Positions 49,202 through 59,686 of a stretch of DNA of 64,000 nucleotides are shown piece by piece. Position 1 is the stretch's first letter. The number at the start of each line of letters is the position of its first letter. Location: assembly GCA_902805545.1 (NCBI GenBank), contig CADCTD010000050.1, forward strand, positions 1 through 64,000, written 5' to 3'. This DNA is from an uncultured Craurococcus sp. Its GTDB lineage: Bacteria; Pseudomonadota; Alphaproteobacteria; Acetobacterales; Acetobacteraceae. The position numbers and the translations under genes are program-made. Below the pieces are notes generated by a model. It searched no databases. It saw nothing but the letters and a program-made list of their open reading frames with translations, and was not told where the DNA came from.

Positions 49202-49254
49202 CCGGGAAGGCGCCTGCCTTCCCGGCGGGGGCACCGGGGGCAGAGCCCCCGGTG
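49202..49254. terminator. Two adjacent 10-bp hairpins between convergent genes
   Basis: CCGGGAAGGC/GCCTTCCCGG (49202-49211, 49216-49225, four-base loop) and CACCGGGGGC/GCCCCCGGTG (49232-49241, 49245-49254, three-base loop) are both perfect. They fill the space between the ABC gene stop and the lipoprotein gene stop. No T-tracts follow. Such GC-rich repeated stem-loops may recur elsewhere in the genome. Confidence 0.5.
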
Positions 49255-49260
49255 GTTAGC

Positions 49261-49497
49261 TTAGCGCCAGGCCGGCCGGCCCATGTTCACATCCCGCCCG
49301 CTGGTGAGCGCGCCGCCCGCGGCGCCGACGCCGCCGCCGATCAACGCACCCGTGCCGATGCTGCCGCCGGTGAGCGCCGAGACGCCCGCGCCGGCACCCG
49401 CGCCGAGCAGGCCGCCGGAGACGGCGCGGTCGCTCGTGCGGTAGCCGCAGGCGCCGAGGGCGAGGGTGGCCAGGAGGGCAATCATTGCTTTCCGCAT
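49261..49497 (-). CDS. Glycine-zipper lipoprotein
   Basis: This is a 78-residue protein with a lipoprotein signal: MRKAMIALLATLALGACGYR with the lipobox LGAC. The rest is a glycine/alanine-rich zipper (GGLLGAGAGAGVSALTGGSI, GTGALIGGGVGAAGGAL), as in SlyB/Rcp-type outer-membrane lipoproteins. It probably inserts or packs at the outer membrane. It is divergent from mreB by 231 bp. Confidence 0.82.
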   Translation of the reverse strand: MRKAMIALLATLALGACGYRTSDRAVSGGLLGAGAGAGVSALTGGSIGTGALIGGGVGAAGGALTSGRDVNMGRPAWR

Positions 49498-49620
49498 GTC
49501 TGGATCTCCCGTGTTTCCAGCGCCTCAACGTCCGTTGTTCCGCTTAGGTTGCTGTCCCGGCATGTCCCAGCCTCGGGAGGCATGGAGAGGAGGCTTGAGC
49601 GGCGGGCCCCAGGGGGGTAA

Positions 49621-50772
<1,152 letters not shown>

Positions 50773-50827
50773 AGTCCAATTAGTTTTCGCGAGTGGCCAG
50801 CTTCAACCCAGGGGTCGAGGAGGTGGC

Positions 50828-51691
50828 GTGATCCGGCTCAGCATTCCGCTTCGGCAGGCCCTGTCGCGCCTGTCCTTGCCCGTGCTGATCGTGCTCGCCT
50901 TCGGCACCATGCTGCTGGGCAAGGCGGATGCGCTGCTGGCGGAGCGGGCGCGGATGGCGCTGGCCGACCTGTTGGCGCCCATCTGGGCGACCCTGCAGCA
51001 GCCCGTCGCCTCGGTGCGGGGGGCGGTGCAGGAGGCGGAGTTCCTGCTCAACCTCCGGGCCGAGAATGCCCGGCTGCGCGAGGAGAATGAGCGGCTGCGG
51101 CGCTGGCAGGCGACGGCCCTCGCCCTCGAGGCGGAGAACGGGATGCTGCAGCGGCAGCTCCATTTCGTGCCCGAGGCGGCGCCGGCCTTCCAGACGGTGC
51201 GCGTCGTCGCCGATGGCGGCGGAATCTATGCCCGGGCCGTGCTGCTCGGCCTCGGGCCGAGCCATGGCGTGCGGAAGGGGCAGATCGCCCTCGACGCGCG
51301 CGGGCTGGTCGGGCGGGTGACGGAGGTGGGGCTGCGCTCCGCCCGCGTGCTGCTGGCGACCGACATGAACAGCCGCATCCCGGTGGTGCTGGAGGGCAGC
51401 CGGGCGCGGGCGATGATGGTCGGCACCAACGGCGCCCGCCCGCGCCTGCAGCACTGGCCGGAGGGCTCGGCGCCGGAGGATGGCGAGCGCATCGTCACCA
51501 GCGCGGAAGCCGGCGCCTTCCCGGCCGGGCTGCCGGTGGGCATCGTCCGCCGCAGCGAGGGCGGGGCGCCGGAGGTCGAGCTTTTCGCCCGGCTGGACCG
51601 GCTGGATGTGGTGCGGCTCTTCGATTACGGGCTGGGCGGCATCCTGCCGCCGGAAGCCGTGGCGCGGCCCGAGCCGCGGCCGCGGCGGTAG
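50828..51691 (+). CDS. mreC: Rod-shape-determining protein MreC
   Basis: This is a 287-residue bitopic protein. After a single membrane helix (LSLPVLIVLAFGTMLLG) comes a coiled coil (ENARLREENERLRRWQATAL) and a beta-rich periplasmic domain with GLGPSHGVRKGQIALDARG. It links MreB to periplasmic synthases. The start is a GTG at 50828 with GAGGAGGTGGC directly upstream. It lies 6 bp before mreD. Confidence 0.94.
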   Translation: MIRLSIPLRQALSRLSLPVLIVLAFGTMLLGKADALLAERARMALADLLAPIWATLQQPVASVRGAVQEAEFLLNLRAENARLREENERLRRWQATALALEAENGMLQRQLHFVPEAAPAFQTVRVVADGGGIYARAVLLGLGPSHGVRKGQIALDARGLVGRVTEVGLRSARVLLATDMNSRIPVVLEGSRARAMMVGTNGARPRLQHWPEGSAPEDGERIVTSAEAGAFPAGLPVGIVRRSEGGAPEVELFARLDRLDVVRLFDYGLGGILPPEAVARPEPRPRR

Positions 51692-51697
51692 CGCGCC

Positions 51698-52231
51698 ATG
51701 AAAGGGCGCCCCGCCCCCGCCATGGGGTTGCTGCGCCAGATCGACGCGCTGGCCCGGGCCGCCTTCCCCACGGGCCTGACCGCCTTGCTGATGGTGCTGG
51801 CCGCGGTGCCGGTGGGTCTGCCCGGGATGGTGTCGGCGGCGGCGCTGCCCTGCATCGTCTTCTGGTCGGTGTTCCGCCCGGCCGCGCTCCCGCCGCTGGC
51901 GGTGTTCGGGCTGGGGCTGCTGGGGGATTTGCTGAGCTTCGCCCCGGTCGGCTCCGGCGTGCTGACCCTGCTGGTGGTGGCGGGGCTGGTGACGCGATGG
52001 CGGCGCTTCCTGGTGAAGCAGTCCTTCCTCGCCGTCTGGCTCGCCTATTGCGGCGTGGCGCTGATGGCGGCGGCGCTCGGGTGGCTGCTGCAGGTGGTGC
52101 TGGGGTGGCGGCTGGTGCCGCTGGCGCCGGGGCTCTGCCAGGCGGCGATGAGCGCGGGGCTGTATCCGGGCCTCGCCTGGGTGATGAGCCGGCTGCATGA
52201 GGGAATGAGCCGGGCGGAGGCCGCGCCATGA
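51698..52231 (+). CDS. mreD: Rod-shape-determining protein MreD
   Basis: This is a 177-residue membrane protein with about five or six helices (AFPTGLTALLMVLAAVPVGL; LAVFGLGLLGDLLSFAPVGS; FLAVWLAYCGVALMAAALGW). The LGLLGDLLSFAPVGSG stretch is characteristic of MreD. It overlaps mrdA by 4 bp. A weakly conserved family, recognised mostly from its location between mreC and mrdA. Confidence 0.88.
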   Translation: MKGRPAPAMGLLRQIDALARAAFPTGLTALLMVLAAVPVGLPGMVSAAALPCIVFWSVFRPAALPPLAVFGLGLLGDLLSFAPVGSGVLTLLVVAGLVTRWRRFLVKQSFLAVWLAYCGVALMAAALGWLLQVVLGWRLVPLAPGLCQAAMSAGLYPGLAWVMSRLHEGMSRAEAAP

Positions 52232-54147
52232 GGCCCTGGCGCAGGGCGGAGCGGGGGCTCGGCAGCGGCAGGCCGGGCGGGTCCGGCTTCAGGGGCGTGC
52301 GCCGCGAGGAGGAGCGCCGGCGGGGCGTCTTCACCCGCCGGGCGCTGCTGCTCGGGGCGGGGCAGCTTGGGCTGTTCGGCTTCCTCGGCAGCCGGCTCTA
52401 CCGGCTGCAGTCGGAGGAGGGCGACCGCTACGCGACCCTCGCCGAGGAGAACCGCGTCTCCGCCCGGCTGATCCCGCCGCCGCGCGGGCGCATCCTCGAC
52501 CGCAACGGGCAGGTGGTGGCCGGAAACCAGCTCAACTGGCGGGCCCTGCTGGTGGCCGAGCAGACCCAGGATGTGGGCGCAACGCTCGAGACCTTCTCCC
52601 GCATCGTGCCGCTGACAGAGCAGGAGCGGGCGCGGATCGAGCGCGACGTGCGGCGGCGGCGGCGCTTCGTCCCGGTCGCGGTGCGGGAATTCCTGAGCTG
52701 GGAGGATATGGCGCGGATCGAGGTCAACGCGCCGGACCTGCCCGGCATCCTGATCGATGTCGGCACCACGCGGCTCTATCCGGAGCGGGAGCACCTTGCC
52801 CATCTCGTCGGCTACGTGGCGCCGCCGGCCGAGCGGGACATGGATGGCGACCCGCTGCTGGAACTGCCCGGCATCCGCGTCGGCCGGGCGGGGATCGAGC
52901 GGCACCACGACCTGCTGCTGCGCGGCCGGGCGGGGGCGGTGCAGCTCGAGGTCAATGCGGTCGGCCGGGTGATCCGCGAGCTCGACCGGCGGGAGGGCGT
53001 GCCGGGGCAGGACGTGCAGATCTCCGTCGATGCCGGGCTGCAGAAGGCGCTGCGCGGCCGGATCGAGGAGGGCACCAGCGTCGTCGTCATGGATGCGCGG
53101 AATGGGGAGGTGCTGGCCATGGCCGCGCAGCCCTCCTTCGACCCGAACGTGTTCAATGCCGGCGTCTCCGGCGCGCAGTGGCGGCAATGGACGGCGAACC
53201 GGGCGACGCCGCTGATCAACAAGGCGACCAACGGGCTCTACGCGCCGGGCTCCACCTTCAAGATGATCGTCGGGCTCGCGGGGCTGGAGGCGCGGGTGGT
53301 GACGCCGGGCGACCGCGTCTTCTGCCCCGGCCACCTGGATCTCGGCGACACGCGCTTCCATTGCTGGCAGCGGCATGGGCATGGCTCGCTCGACATGCGG
53401 GGCGCCATCAAGCTGTCCTGCGACGTCTATTTCTACGAGGTGGCGAAGCGCACCGGCATCGACCGGATCGCGGCCATGGCCAACCGCTTCGGCCTCGGGG
53501 TGGAGCTCGACATCGAGCTGCCGGGGACGAAGAAGGGGCTGGTGCCGACCCGGGCCTGGCGGCAGGCGCAGGGCAAGCCCTGGAACCTCGGCGACACCGT
53601 CGTGCATGGGATCGGCCAGGGCTTCTACCAGCTCACCCCCTTGCAGCTCGCCACCATGGCGGCGCGGCTGGCGACGGGACGGGCGGTGCAGCCGCATCTG
53701 ACGCGGATGGTCGGCGGCAGGCCGGGCCGCGGCACGAGGCCGGAGGACTGGCCGAGCCTCGGCATCGCGGAGCGGGACCTGAAGCTCATGCGCGAGGGGA
53801 TGTGGGCGGTGGTGAACGAGCCGGGCGGCACGGCGCTCGGCTCCCGGCTGCCGGCGGCGCTCGGGGTGATGGCGGGGAAGACCGGTTCCGTCCAGGTCCG
53901 CCGCGTCAGCCGGGAGCAGCGGGAGCGCGGCTTCAAGGCCGAGAGCCAGCCGCGGGAATGGCGGCCGCATGCGCTCTTCGTCGCCTTCGCGCCCTACGAG
54001 AACCCGCTCTATGCGGTGAGCGTCGTCGTCGAGCATGGCCTGAGCGGGTCCGGGGCGGCGGCGCCGCTGGCCCGCGACGCCATGGTGGAGGTGTTCAACC
54101 GGCTGCGGCCCTCGCCGGGCCAGCGGGTGGCCGAGGCGGGGCGATGA
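52228..54147 (+). CDS. mrdA: Penicillin-binding protein 2 (peptidoglycan transpeptidase)
   Basis: This is a 639-residue class B PBP with an N-terminal basic segment, one membrane anchor (RRALLLGAGQLGLFGFLGSR), dimerisation region and transpeptidase domain. Catalytic motifs: YAPGSTFKMIVGLAGL (STFK), KLSCDVYFYEVAKRTG (the SCD form of SXN) and MAGKTGSVQVRRVS (KTG). It cross-links wall strands during elongation with RodA. It overlaps mreD and rodA by 4 bp each, so translation is coupled. Confidence 0.95.
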   Translation: MRPWRRAERGLGSGRPGGSGFRGVRREEERRRGVFTRRALLLGAGQLGLFGFLGSRLYRLQSEEGDRYATLAEENRVSARLIPPPRGRILDRNGQVVAGNQLNWRALLVAEQTQDVGATLETFSRIVPLTEQERARIERDVRRRRRFVPVAVREFLSWEDMARIEVNAPDLPGILIDVGTTRLYPEREHLAHLVGYVAPPAERDMDGDPLLELPGIRVGRAGIERHHDLLLRGRAGAVQLEVNAVGRVIRELDRREGVPGQDVQISVDAGLQKALRGRIEEGTSVVVMDARNGEVLAMAAQPSFDPNVFNAGVSGAQWRQWTANRATPLINKATNGLYAPGSTFKMIVGLAGLEARVVTPGDRVFCPGHLDLGDTRFHCWQRHGHGSLDMRGAIKLSCDVYFYEVAKRTGIDRIAAMANRFGLGVELDIELPGTKKGLVPTRAWRQAQGKPWNLGDTVVHGIGQGFYQLTPLQLATMAARLATGRAVQPHLTRMVGGRPGRGTRPEDWPSLGIAERDLKLMREGMWAVVNEPGGTALGSRLPAALGVMAGKTGSVQVRRVSREQRERGFKAESQPREWRPHALFVAFAPYENPLYAVSVVVEHGLSGSGAAAPLARDAMVEVFNRLRPSPGQRVAEAGR

Positions 54148-55295
54148 GCGCCACCTACGAGCGCCGGCTGCTGGCGCGGGACCGCGGCTTCGGCCTGCTG
54201 CAGAAGCTCTGGCTGATCCCCTGGAGCTTCGTGCTGCTGCTCTGCGCCATCGCCGCCGTCGGCTATGTGGCGCTCTACTCGGCGGGCGGCGGCTCGGCGG
54301 AGCCCTATGCGGCGAAGCATGCGCTGCGCTTCGGCTTCGGCCTGGTGCTGATGCTCTCGATCGCGATGGTCGACATCCGCTTCGTCGCGCGGCTGGCCTG
54401 GCTCGGCTATGGGGTGGGGATCGCGCTGCTGGTGCTGGTGCTGCTGCATGGCAATGTGGGCAAGGGCGCGCAGCGCTGGATCGAGATCGGGCCCCTGCAG
54501 CTCCAGCCCTCGGAGCTGATGAAGATCATGCTCGTGCTCGGCCTCGCCGCCTGGTTCCAGCGGGCGAGCTGGGAGCGGATGGGCAACCTGCTCTTCCTCA
54601 TCCCGCCGGCGCTCATGGTGCTGCTGCCGGTCGGGCTGATCCTGAGGCAGCCCAATCTCGGCACGGCGCTCATCGCCGGGATGGTGGGGGCGGCGGTGTT
54701 CTTCGCAGCCGGGGCGCGGTGGTGGAAATTCGTGCTGGCCGCCGGCGCCGTCGCCGTCGCGGCGCCGATCGCCTACGACCACCTGCACGACTACCAGCGG
54801 GCGCGGATCACCACCTTCCTCGACCCGGAGAGCGACCCGCTGGGGGCGGGGTACAACATCATCCAGTCGAAGATCGCGCTCGGCTCCGGCGGGTTGTGGG
54901 GCAAGGGCTTCCTGCAAGGGACGCAGGGGCACCTCAACTTCCTGCCCGAGAAGCAGACCGACTTCATCTTCACCATGATCGCCGAGGAATTCGGCCTGGC
55001 CGGGGCGCTGACGGTGCTCGGGCTGCTCTCGCTCGTGCTGGCCTTCTGCTTCGGCGTGGCGCTGCGCTGCCGGCACCAGTTCGGCCGGCTGATCGCGGTG
55101 GGGCTCGGGACGAACTTCTTCCTCTATGTCTTCGTCAACGTGGCGATGGTGACGGGGTCGATCCCCGTGGGCGGGGTGCCGCTGCCGCTGATCTCGCATG
55201 GCGGCTCGGCCATGCTGACGACGATGCTGGGCTTCGGGCTGCTGCTCTCGGTCCATGTCCACCGGGATGCGGAATTCGGTCCGGTGCGCGATTGA
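54144..55295 (+). CDS. rodA: Rod-shape SEDS glycosyltransferase RodA
   Basis: This is a 383-residue polytopic membrane protein that polymerises lipid II together with PBP2. Key stretches: GAQRWIEIGPLQLQPSELMK, RQPNLGTALIAGMVGAAVFF, NFLPEKQTDFIFTMIAEEFG and IPVGGVPLPLISHGGSAMLT, all typical SEDS loops. The start at 54144 lies in an ATGA overlap with mrdA; longer frames upstream are inside mrdA. The gene ends 55 bp before the tRNA-Lys. Confidence 0.95.
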   Translation: MSATYERRLLARDRGFGLLQKLWLIPWSFVLLLCAIAAVGYVALYSAGGGSAEPYAAKHALRFGFGLVLMLSIAMVDIRFVARLAWLGYGVGIALLVLVLLHGNVGKGAQRWIEIGPLQLQPSELMKIMLVLGLAAWFQRASWERMGNLLFLIPPALMVLLPVGLILRQPNLGTALIAGMVGAAVFFAAGARWWKFVLAAGAVAVAAPIAYDHLHDYQRARITTFLDPESDPLGAGYNIIQSKIALGSGGLWGKGFLQGTQGHLNFLPEKQTDFIFTMIAEEFGLAGALTVLGLLSLVLAFCFGVALRCRHQFGRLIAVGLGTNFFLYVFVNVAMVTGSIPVGGVPLPLISHGGSAMLTTMLGFGLLLSVHVHRDAEFGPVRD

Positions 55296-55350
55296 GCGTG
55301 GATAGGGGCTGGACAAAGCCGTAGCGACCGTTAGAAAGCGCCACCCGGTG

Positions 55351-55426
<76 letters not shown>

Positions 55427-55969
55427 ACCAGCTCAAAGACTTAGTCGCCGTGGAGCACTCCATTCGGCGCCCCGTGTTCCTTCTGCGGACCTAGAGAGAA
55501 CCCTCGCGCGGCAAGAGGCTCAGGGAGGCACGTCAGTGTTGCCGCTTCGCGGCCGAGCCCGCCGCCTGGACGTGACGCTTCGCATGTCGAACCCCTTGCC
55601 GGTCGAAAAGGGGGTCGCGCTGATTTGCGGATCTCAATCTCTGGCGGTCACCTTCACTCCGGGCGAGCCAGTCCGACAAACATCGCTGATGGGATGCGAC
55701 GCCACACTGCTGGAGATCCAGTGCGTCGCACACCGGCCCGACCACATCATCGAGGGCTCGACCGACGCTCGCAGCCTCGGCATCGCGGTCCACGACATTG
55801 AGGTTCACCCCGCCTCAGCCTACCAAGTGCATCTTGCTCTGGCGCGAGGCTCACGCGAAGGCAGGTGGGGCGTGGACCGTCCGGGGGTTGGCATGCGCGG
55901 ATTTGTAGGAGTCGCTTGCGCTCAGCCTTAATCAGCGGGTCATGGGTTCGAATCCTGTGGCGCCCACCA
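55427..55969 (+). mobile_element. Small island scar inserted at tRNA-Lys
   Basis: A 543-bp segment lies between the intact tRNA-Lys and the end of the partial copy of its 3' half. It is visibly less GC-rich than the neighbours and holds only a gene fragment. It is far too short for an integrase, so it is either a remnant after deletion of a larger island or a minimal passively moved cassette. The different T-stem suggests that the repeat came from another strain. Confidence 0.55.
55536..55931 (+). pseudogene. Possible gene fragment inside the tRNA-Lys scar
   Basis: This is an open frame of about 131 codons with no ribosome-binding site or trusted start. It reads RRLDVTLRMSNPLPVEKGVA, then LICGSQSLAVTFTPGEP and LEIQCVAHRPDHIIEGSTDA, and its TAA stop lies in the duplicated tRNA fragment. 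The sequence looks like a natural protein segment (beta-rich), perhaps the tail of a larger gene captured next to the att site. No family was recognised. The opposite strand also has an open frame of 91 codons at 55533-55808. Confidence 0.4.
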
Positions 55970-56121
55970 TTCCCATCTCCCGCGCATCCCGAGGTTCGGC
56001 GTCATTCGTCCCATCGATGGCAGGTATTCCTCCTCTGTCTTGGACCGGGGACGGGTGCGGCGTCATCTTCCATCCGTAGCGCCTGGCTGGGCCGGGCCGG
56101 CAGGACGGAGGAGGTAGAGCG

Positions 56122-56331
56122 GTGAGGCATGGCGGGATCATCTGCACCCTGCTCGCGGTCGGCGTGGCGGCACTGTCCTCGAGCCTGGTGCCGCAACCGG
56201 CCAATCGTGACGAGACGGTGCGGTTTGGCCGATTCGAGCAAAGCCTCGCCGCGTCCGCCGATGGGGATGGCGCCGTTCTCCGGGGTGCCGAGGCATGGCT
56301 CGAGGCGGTCGGGCGAGGGGTTCGGCGCTAG
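56122..56331 (+). CDS. Small exported protein, unknown
   Basis: This is a 69-residue reading frame with a GTG start at 56122 and GGAGGAGGTAGAG upstream. Residues 4-24 (GGIICTLLAVGVAALSSSLV) form a hydrophobic signal or anchor, followed by a short polar tail. It sits just beyond the tRNA-Lys scar. There is no homology evidence, so it could also be spurious. Confidence 0.45.
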   Translation: MRHGGIICTLLAVGVAALSSSLVPQPANRDETVRFGRFEQSLAASADGDGAVLRGAEAWLEAVGRGVRR

Positions 56332-56403
56332 TTCACTGAATTCTTTTAAGTCAATAAGATGCAGCAAATTCTTCTGGATACATAGCATCATCCCGCGCTA
56401 TCA

Positions 56404-56418
56404 TGCTGCATTGCAGCA
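56404..56418. promoter_or_regulatory. 15-bp palindrome upstream of a small membrane-protein gene
   Basis: TGCTGCA-T-TGCAGCA is a perfect 7-1-7 palindrome whose right end lies six bases before the ATG at 56425. TGCAGCAAA also occurs about 50 bp upstream (near 56360). The surrounding 100 bp are AT-rich for this genome. This looks like an operator. Confidence 0.45.
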
Positions 56419-56424
56419 AAGCGA

Positions 56425-56601
56425 ATGATGATGACGTCGGAAACCGTCTTCTCCAGCACGCAGATCACGCCGGCCGATCGGCAGGAGGGCCAGCGCGCCC
56501 CCGCCAATGACGCGACCAGGATCGAGCGGCTCTTCCTGGTCACGGTCGGGCTCGTCGCCGGGCTCGAGATCGGCCTGGTCACCCTCTGGCTGGTCGGGTA
56601 G
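56425..56601 (+). CDS. Small single-helix membrane protein, unknown
   Basis: This is a 58-codon frame that starts with three consecutive ATGs and ends TAG. The N-terminal 32 residues are polar (MMMTSETVFSSTQITPADRQ), and the C-terminus is one membrane helix (LFLVTVGLVAGLEIGLVTLW). This C-tail-anchored layout, codon usage and the AT-rich, palindrome-containing upstream region support a real gene. No family was recognised. Confidence 0.5.
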   Translation: MMMTSETVFSSTQITPADRQEGQRAPANDATRIERLFLVTVGLVAGLEIGLVTLWLVG

Positions 56602-56779
56602 TGGCCGGCTAGCGGCGCTGAGGCGCAACGAGGCGGCACCGGGGGCGTGACCTGCCCTGTCCCCGGGGCGACCTGCTCCGCCTGCCGCGTCGAGGCCGGC
56701 CCCCGGCGCTGAGCCGAGGTGGTGCGCGAGGCGGGGATCCGGCCGGATCGGGCGGGGCCCGCTCCGGCCGGAGCTCGTG

Positions 56780-57658
<879 letters not shown>

Positions 57659-57766
57659 GGCCGTTCTCCTTGCTGTCCGTGGAAGCCTCGGGGCGATGGG
57701 GCCGCCGACAGGGAGAGGGGTACCGCTTGACGGGATGCGCGAGCAGGCGGAGAGATCGGGACTCAT

Positions 57767-57785
57767 CCTCCCAGAATTTGGAAGG
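57767..57785. promoter_or_regulatory. 19-bp palindrome next to the LysR gene
   Basis: CCTCCCAGAATTTGGAAGG is symmetric at CCT-CCA-AATT-TGG-AGG. It overlaps the ribosome-binding region of the LysR gene (ATG at 57791) and lies in the 132-bp space shared with the divergent hydrolase gene. It is a reasonable LysR operator. Confidence 0.45.
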
Positions 57786-57790
57786 CTCGG

Positions 57791-58702
57791 ATGGACCGGC
57801 TGGAGGCCATGTCGCTGCTGCTGACGGTGGTGGAGGAGGGCAGCCTCTCCGCCGGGGCACGCCGGTTGCGGGTGCCGCTGGCGACCGTCAGCCGCAAGGT
57901 GGCGGAGCTGGAGCAGCGGCTCGGGGCGCAGCTGCTGCTCCGTGGCAGCCGCCGCCTGGTGCTGACCGAGCCGGGGCGCGCCTATGTCGAGGCGGCGCGG
58001 CGCATCCTCGACGAGGTGGAGGAGGCGGAGCGGGCGGCCGCGGGGGAATTCGCCGAGCCGCGGGGCGAGCTGACCCTCACCGCGCCGGTGATGTTCGGCC
58101 GGCGCCACGTGCTGCCGGTCGCGCTGGAATTCCTCGCCGCCAATCCACGGATCGACCTGCGGCTGGCGCTCGGCGACCGGCAGGCAAGCCTGCTGGACGA
58201 GCATATCGACCTCGCGCTGCGCATCGGCCATCTGGAGGATAGCGGCCTGATCGCCCTCAGGCTCGGCCAGGTCCGCCGGGTGATCTGCGCCAGCCCGGCC
58301 TATCTCGCCCGGCGCGGATGGCCGGCGGCGCCGGAGGAGTTGGCAGGCCATGACGGCATCAGCTTCCGCAATTTCCCGACCTCGCCGGAATGGCGCTACC
58401 GGGCCGACAACCCGGCGCTCGAGGTCGAGCCCAGGCCTCGGCTCGCGGTGAACACGACGGAGGCGGCGATCGATGCGGCGCTTGCCGGGCTCGGGCTGGT
58501 GCGGCTGCTGTCCTACCAGGTGGTGGACGAGCTGCGGGCCGGCGCGCTGGTGGCGGTGCTCGAGGAATTCGCCCCGGCCCCGATCCCGGTGCAGCTCGTC
58601 CATGCCGGGCACCGGCTGGCGCCGGCCAAGCTCCGCGCCTTCCTCGACTGGGCGGCGCCGCGGCTGCGGGCGCGCCTCGCCGCGATCGAGGGCGTTGGCT
58701 GA
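57791..58702 (+). CDS. LysR-family transcriptional regulator
   Basis: This is a 303-residue regulator. The helix-turn-helix is [20 protein letters not shown] followed by [20 protein letters not shown]. The co-inducer domain begins around residue 90 ([20 protein letters not shown]). It is divergent from the dehalogenase-like gene and likely regulates it and itself. Its 3' end faces the stop of a Bug gene. Confidence 0.9.
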   Translation: MDRLEAMSLLLTVVEEGSLSAGARRLRVPLATVSRKVAELEQRLGAQLLLRGSRRLVLTEPGRAYVEAARRILDEVEEAERAAAGEFAEPRGELTLTAPVMFGRRHVLPVALEFLAANPRIDLRLALGDRQASLLDEHIDLALRIGHLEDSGLIALRLGQVRRVICASPAYLARRGWPAAPEELAGHDGISFRNFPTSPEWRYRADNPALEVEPRPRLAVNTTEAAIDAALAGLGLVRLLSYQVVDELRAGALVAVLEEFAPAPIPVQLVHAGHRLAPAKLRAFLDWAAPRLRARLAAIEGVG

Positions 58703-58714
58703 GGCGGCCGGCCG

Positions 58715-59686
58715 CTACTCCGCGCGGATGCCGGCGGCGCGGATGGTCTCGCCCCAGACCTGCCGGTCGCGGGCGATGGTGCGGGCGAAGGCCTCGGGCC
58801 CCTCGAAGCCGGGGGCGATGCCGTTGTCGAGCAGGCGCCGGCGCAGTGCCGGCTCCTCGAGGCCGGTGCGGATCGCCTCGGCCCAGCGCTGCACCGCCTC
58901 GGGCGGCATGGCGCGGGGCCCGCAGATGCCGAACCAGCCGATCACCTCGAGCCCGGGGACGATGCGGGGCAGGCGTGGGGCATCGGGGAATTCCGGCCAG
59001 CCGGCCTCGTCGGCGAGGGCCAGGAGGCGCAGCTCGCCGCCCTGCACCTGGCGGATGACGTCGCCGAGATTGGTGATGAGCAGGTCGATCCGCCCGGCGA
59101 TGAGGTCGAGTGCCGCCGGCGCCGCGCCGCGATAGGAGACATGGACGATGTCCACCCCGGCCATGCGCTTCAACCGCTCGGCCGAGAGGTGCTGCGCCGT
59201 GCCGGTGCCGGCGCTGCCGTAGCTGAGCGCGCCGGGGCGGGTTCGGGCGGCCGCCAGCAGCGCCTCGAGGCTGCGATGGGGCCCCCGGGCCCCGGTCACC
59301 ACGGCGTAGCTGGAGCGGGCGACATTCGCCACCGGCACCAGGTCCTGCGCGACATCGATCGGAATGTGCAGGCCCGGCACTTCCGGGCTGATGGTCATGT
59401 TGCCCATCGGGCATTGCAGCACGGTGGAGCCGTCGGTCGGGCCGCGGACCACGGCCTCGGCGGCGATGAAGCCATTGGCGCCGGTGCGGTTCTCCACCAC
59501 CGGGCGCTGGCCGAGCGGGCCGGCGACCGCCTCGGCGACGACGCGGGCGACGATGTCGGAGGTGCCGCCGGGAGCGTAGCCGGCGATGATGCGCAGGGGC
59601 CGGTCGGCGGGCTGCGCGAGGGCCGGGGCGGCCGGCAACGCGGCGGCGAGCAGGGCAGCCAGGAGAAGCCGGGGGCCTGTCATCAT
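58715..59686 (-). CDS. Bug/TctC-type receptor
   Basis: This is a 323-residue exported binding protein with an Ala/Leu-rich signal (TGPRLLLAALLAAALPAAPA). Bug motifs: LRIIAGYAPGGTSDIVARVV, VVENRTGANGFIAAEAVVRG, ALSYGSAGTGTAQHLSAERL and VHVSYRGAAPAALDLIAGRI. The start ATG overlaps the biotin carboxylase stop (ATGA), so the two are co-translated; that coupling suggests import of a substrate for the carboxylase. Confidence 0.88.
   Translation of the reverse strand: MMTGPRLLLAALLAAALPAAPALAQPADRPLRIIAGYAPGGTSDIVARVVAEAVAGPLGQRPVVENRTGANGFIAAEAVVRGPTDGSTVLQCPMGNMTISPEVPGLHIPIDVAQDLVPVANVARSSYAVVTGARGPHRSLEALLAAARTRPGALSYGSAGTGTAQHLSAERLKRMAGVDIVHVSYRGAAPAALDLIAGRIDLLITNLGDVIRQVQGGELRLLALADEAGWPEFPDAPRLPRIVPGLEVIGWFGICGPRAMPPEAVQRWAEAIRTGLEEPALRRRLLDNGIAPGFEGPEAFARTIARDRQVWGETIRAAGIRAE

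Noticed and set aside
55932-56204. Minus-strand frame ending in VGATGFEPMTR
   Set aside because: This is the well-known false protein made by reading the antisense of a tRNA 3' end; here it comes from the duplicated tRNA-Lys fragment.
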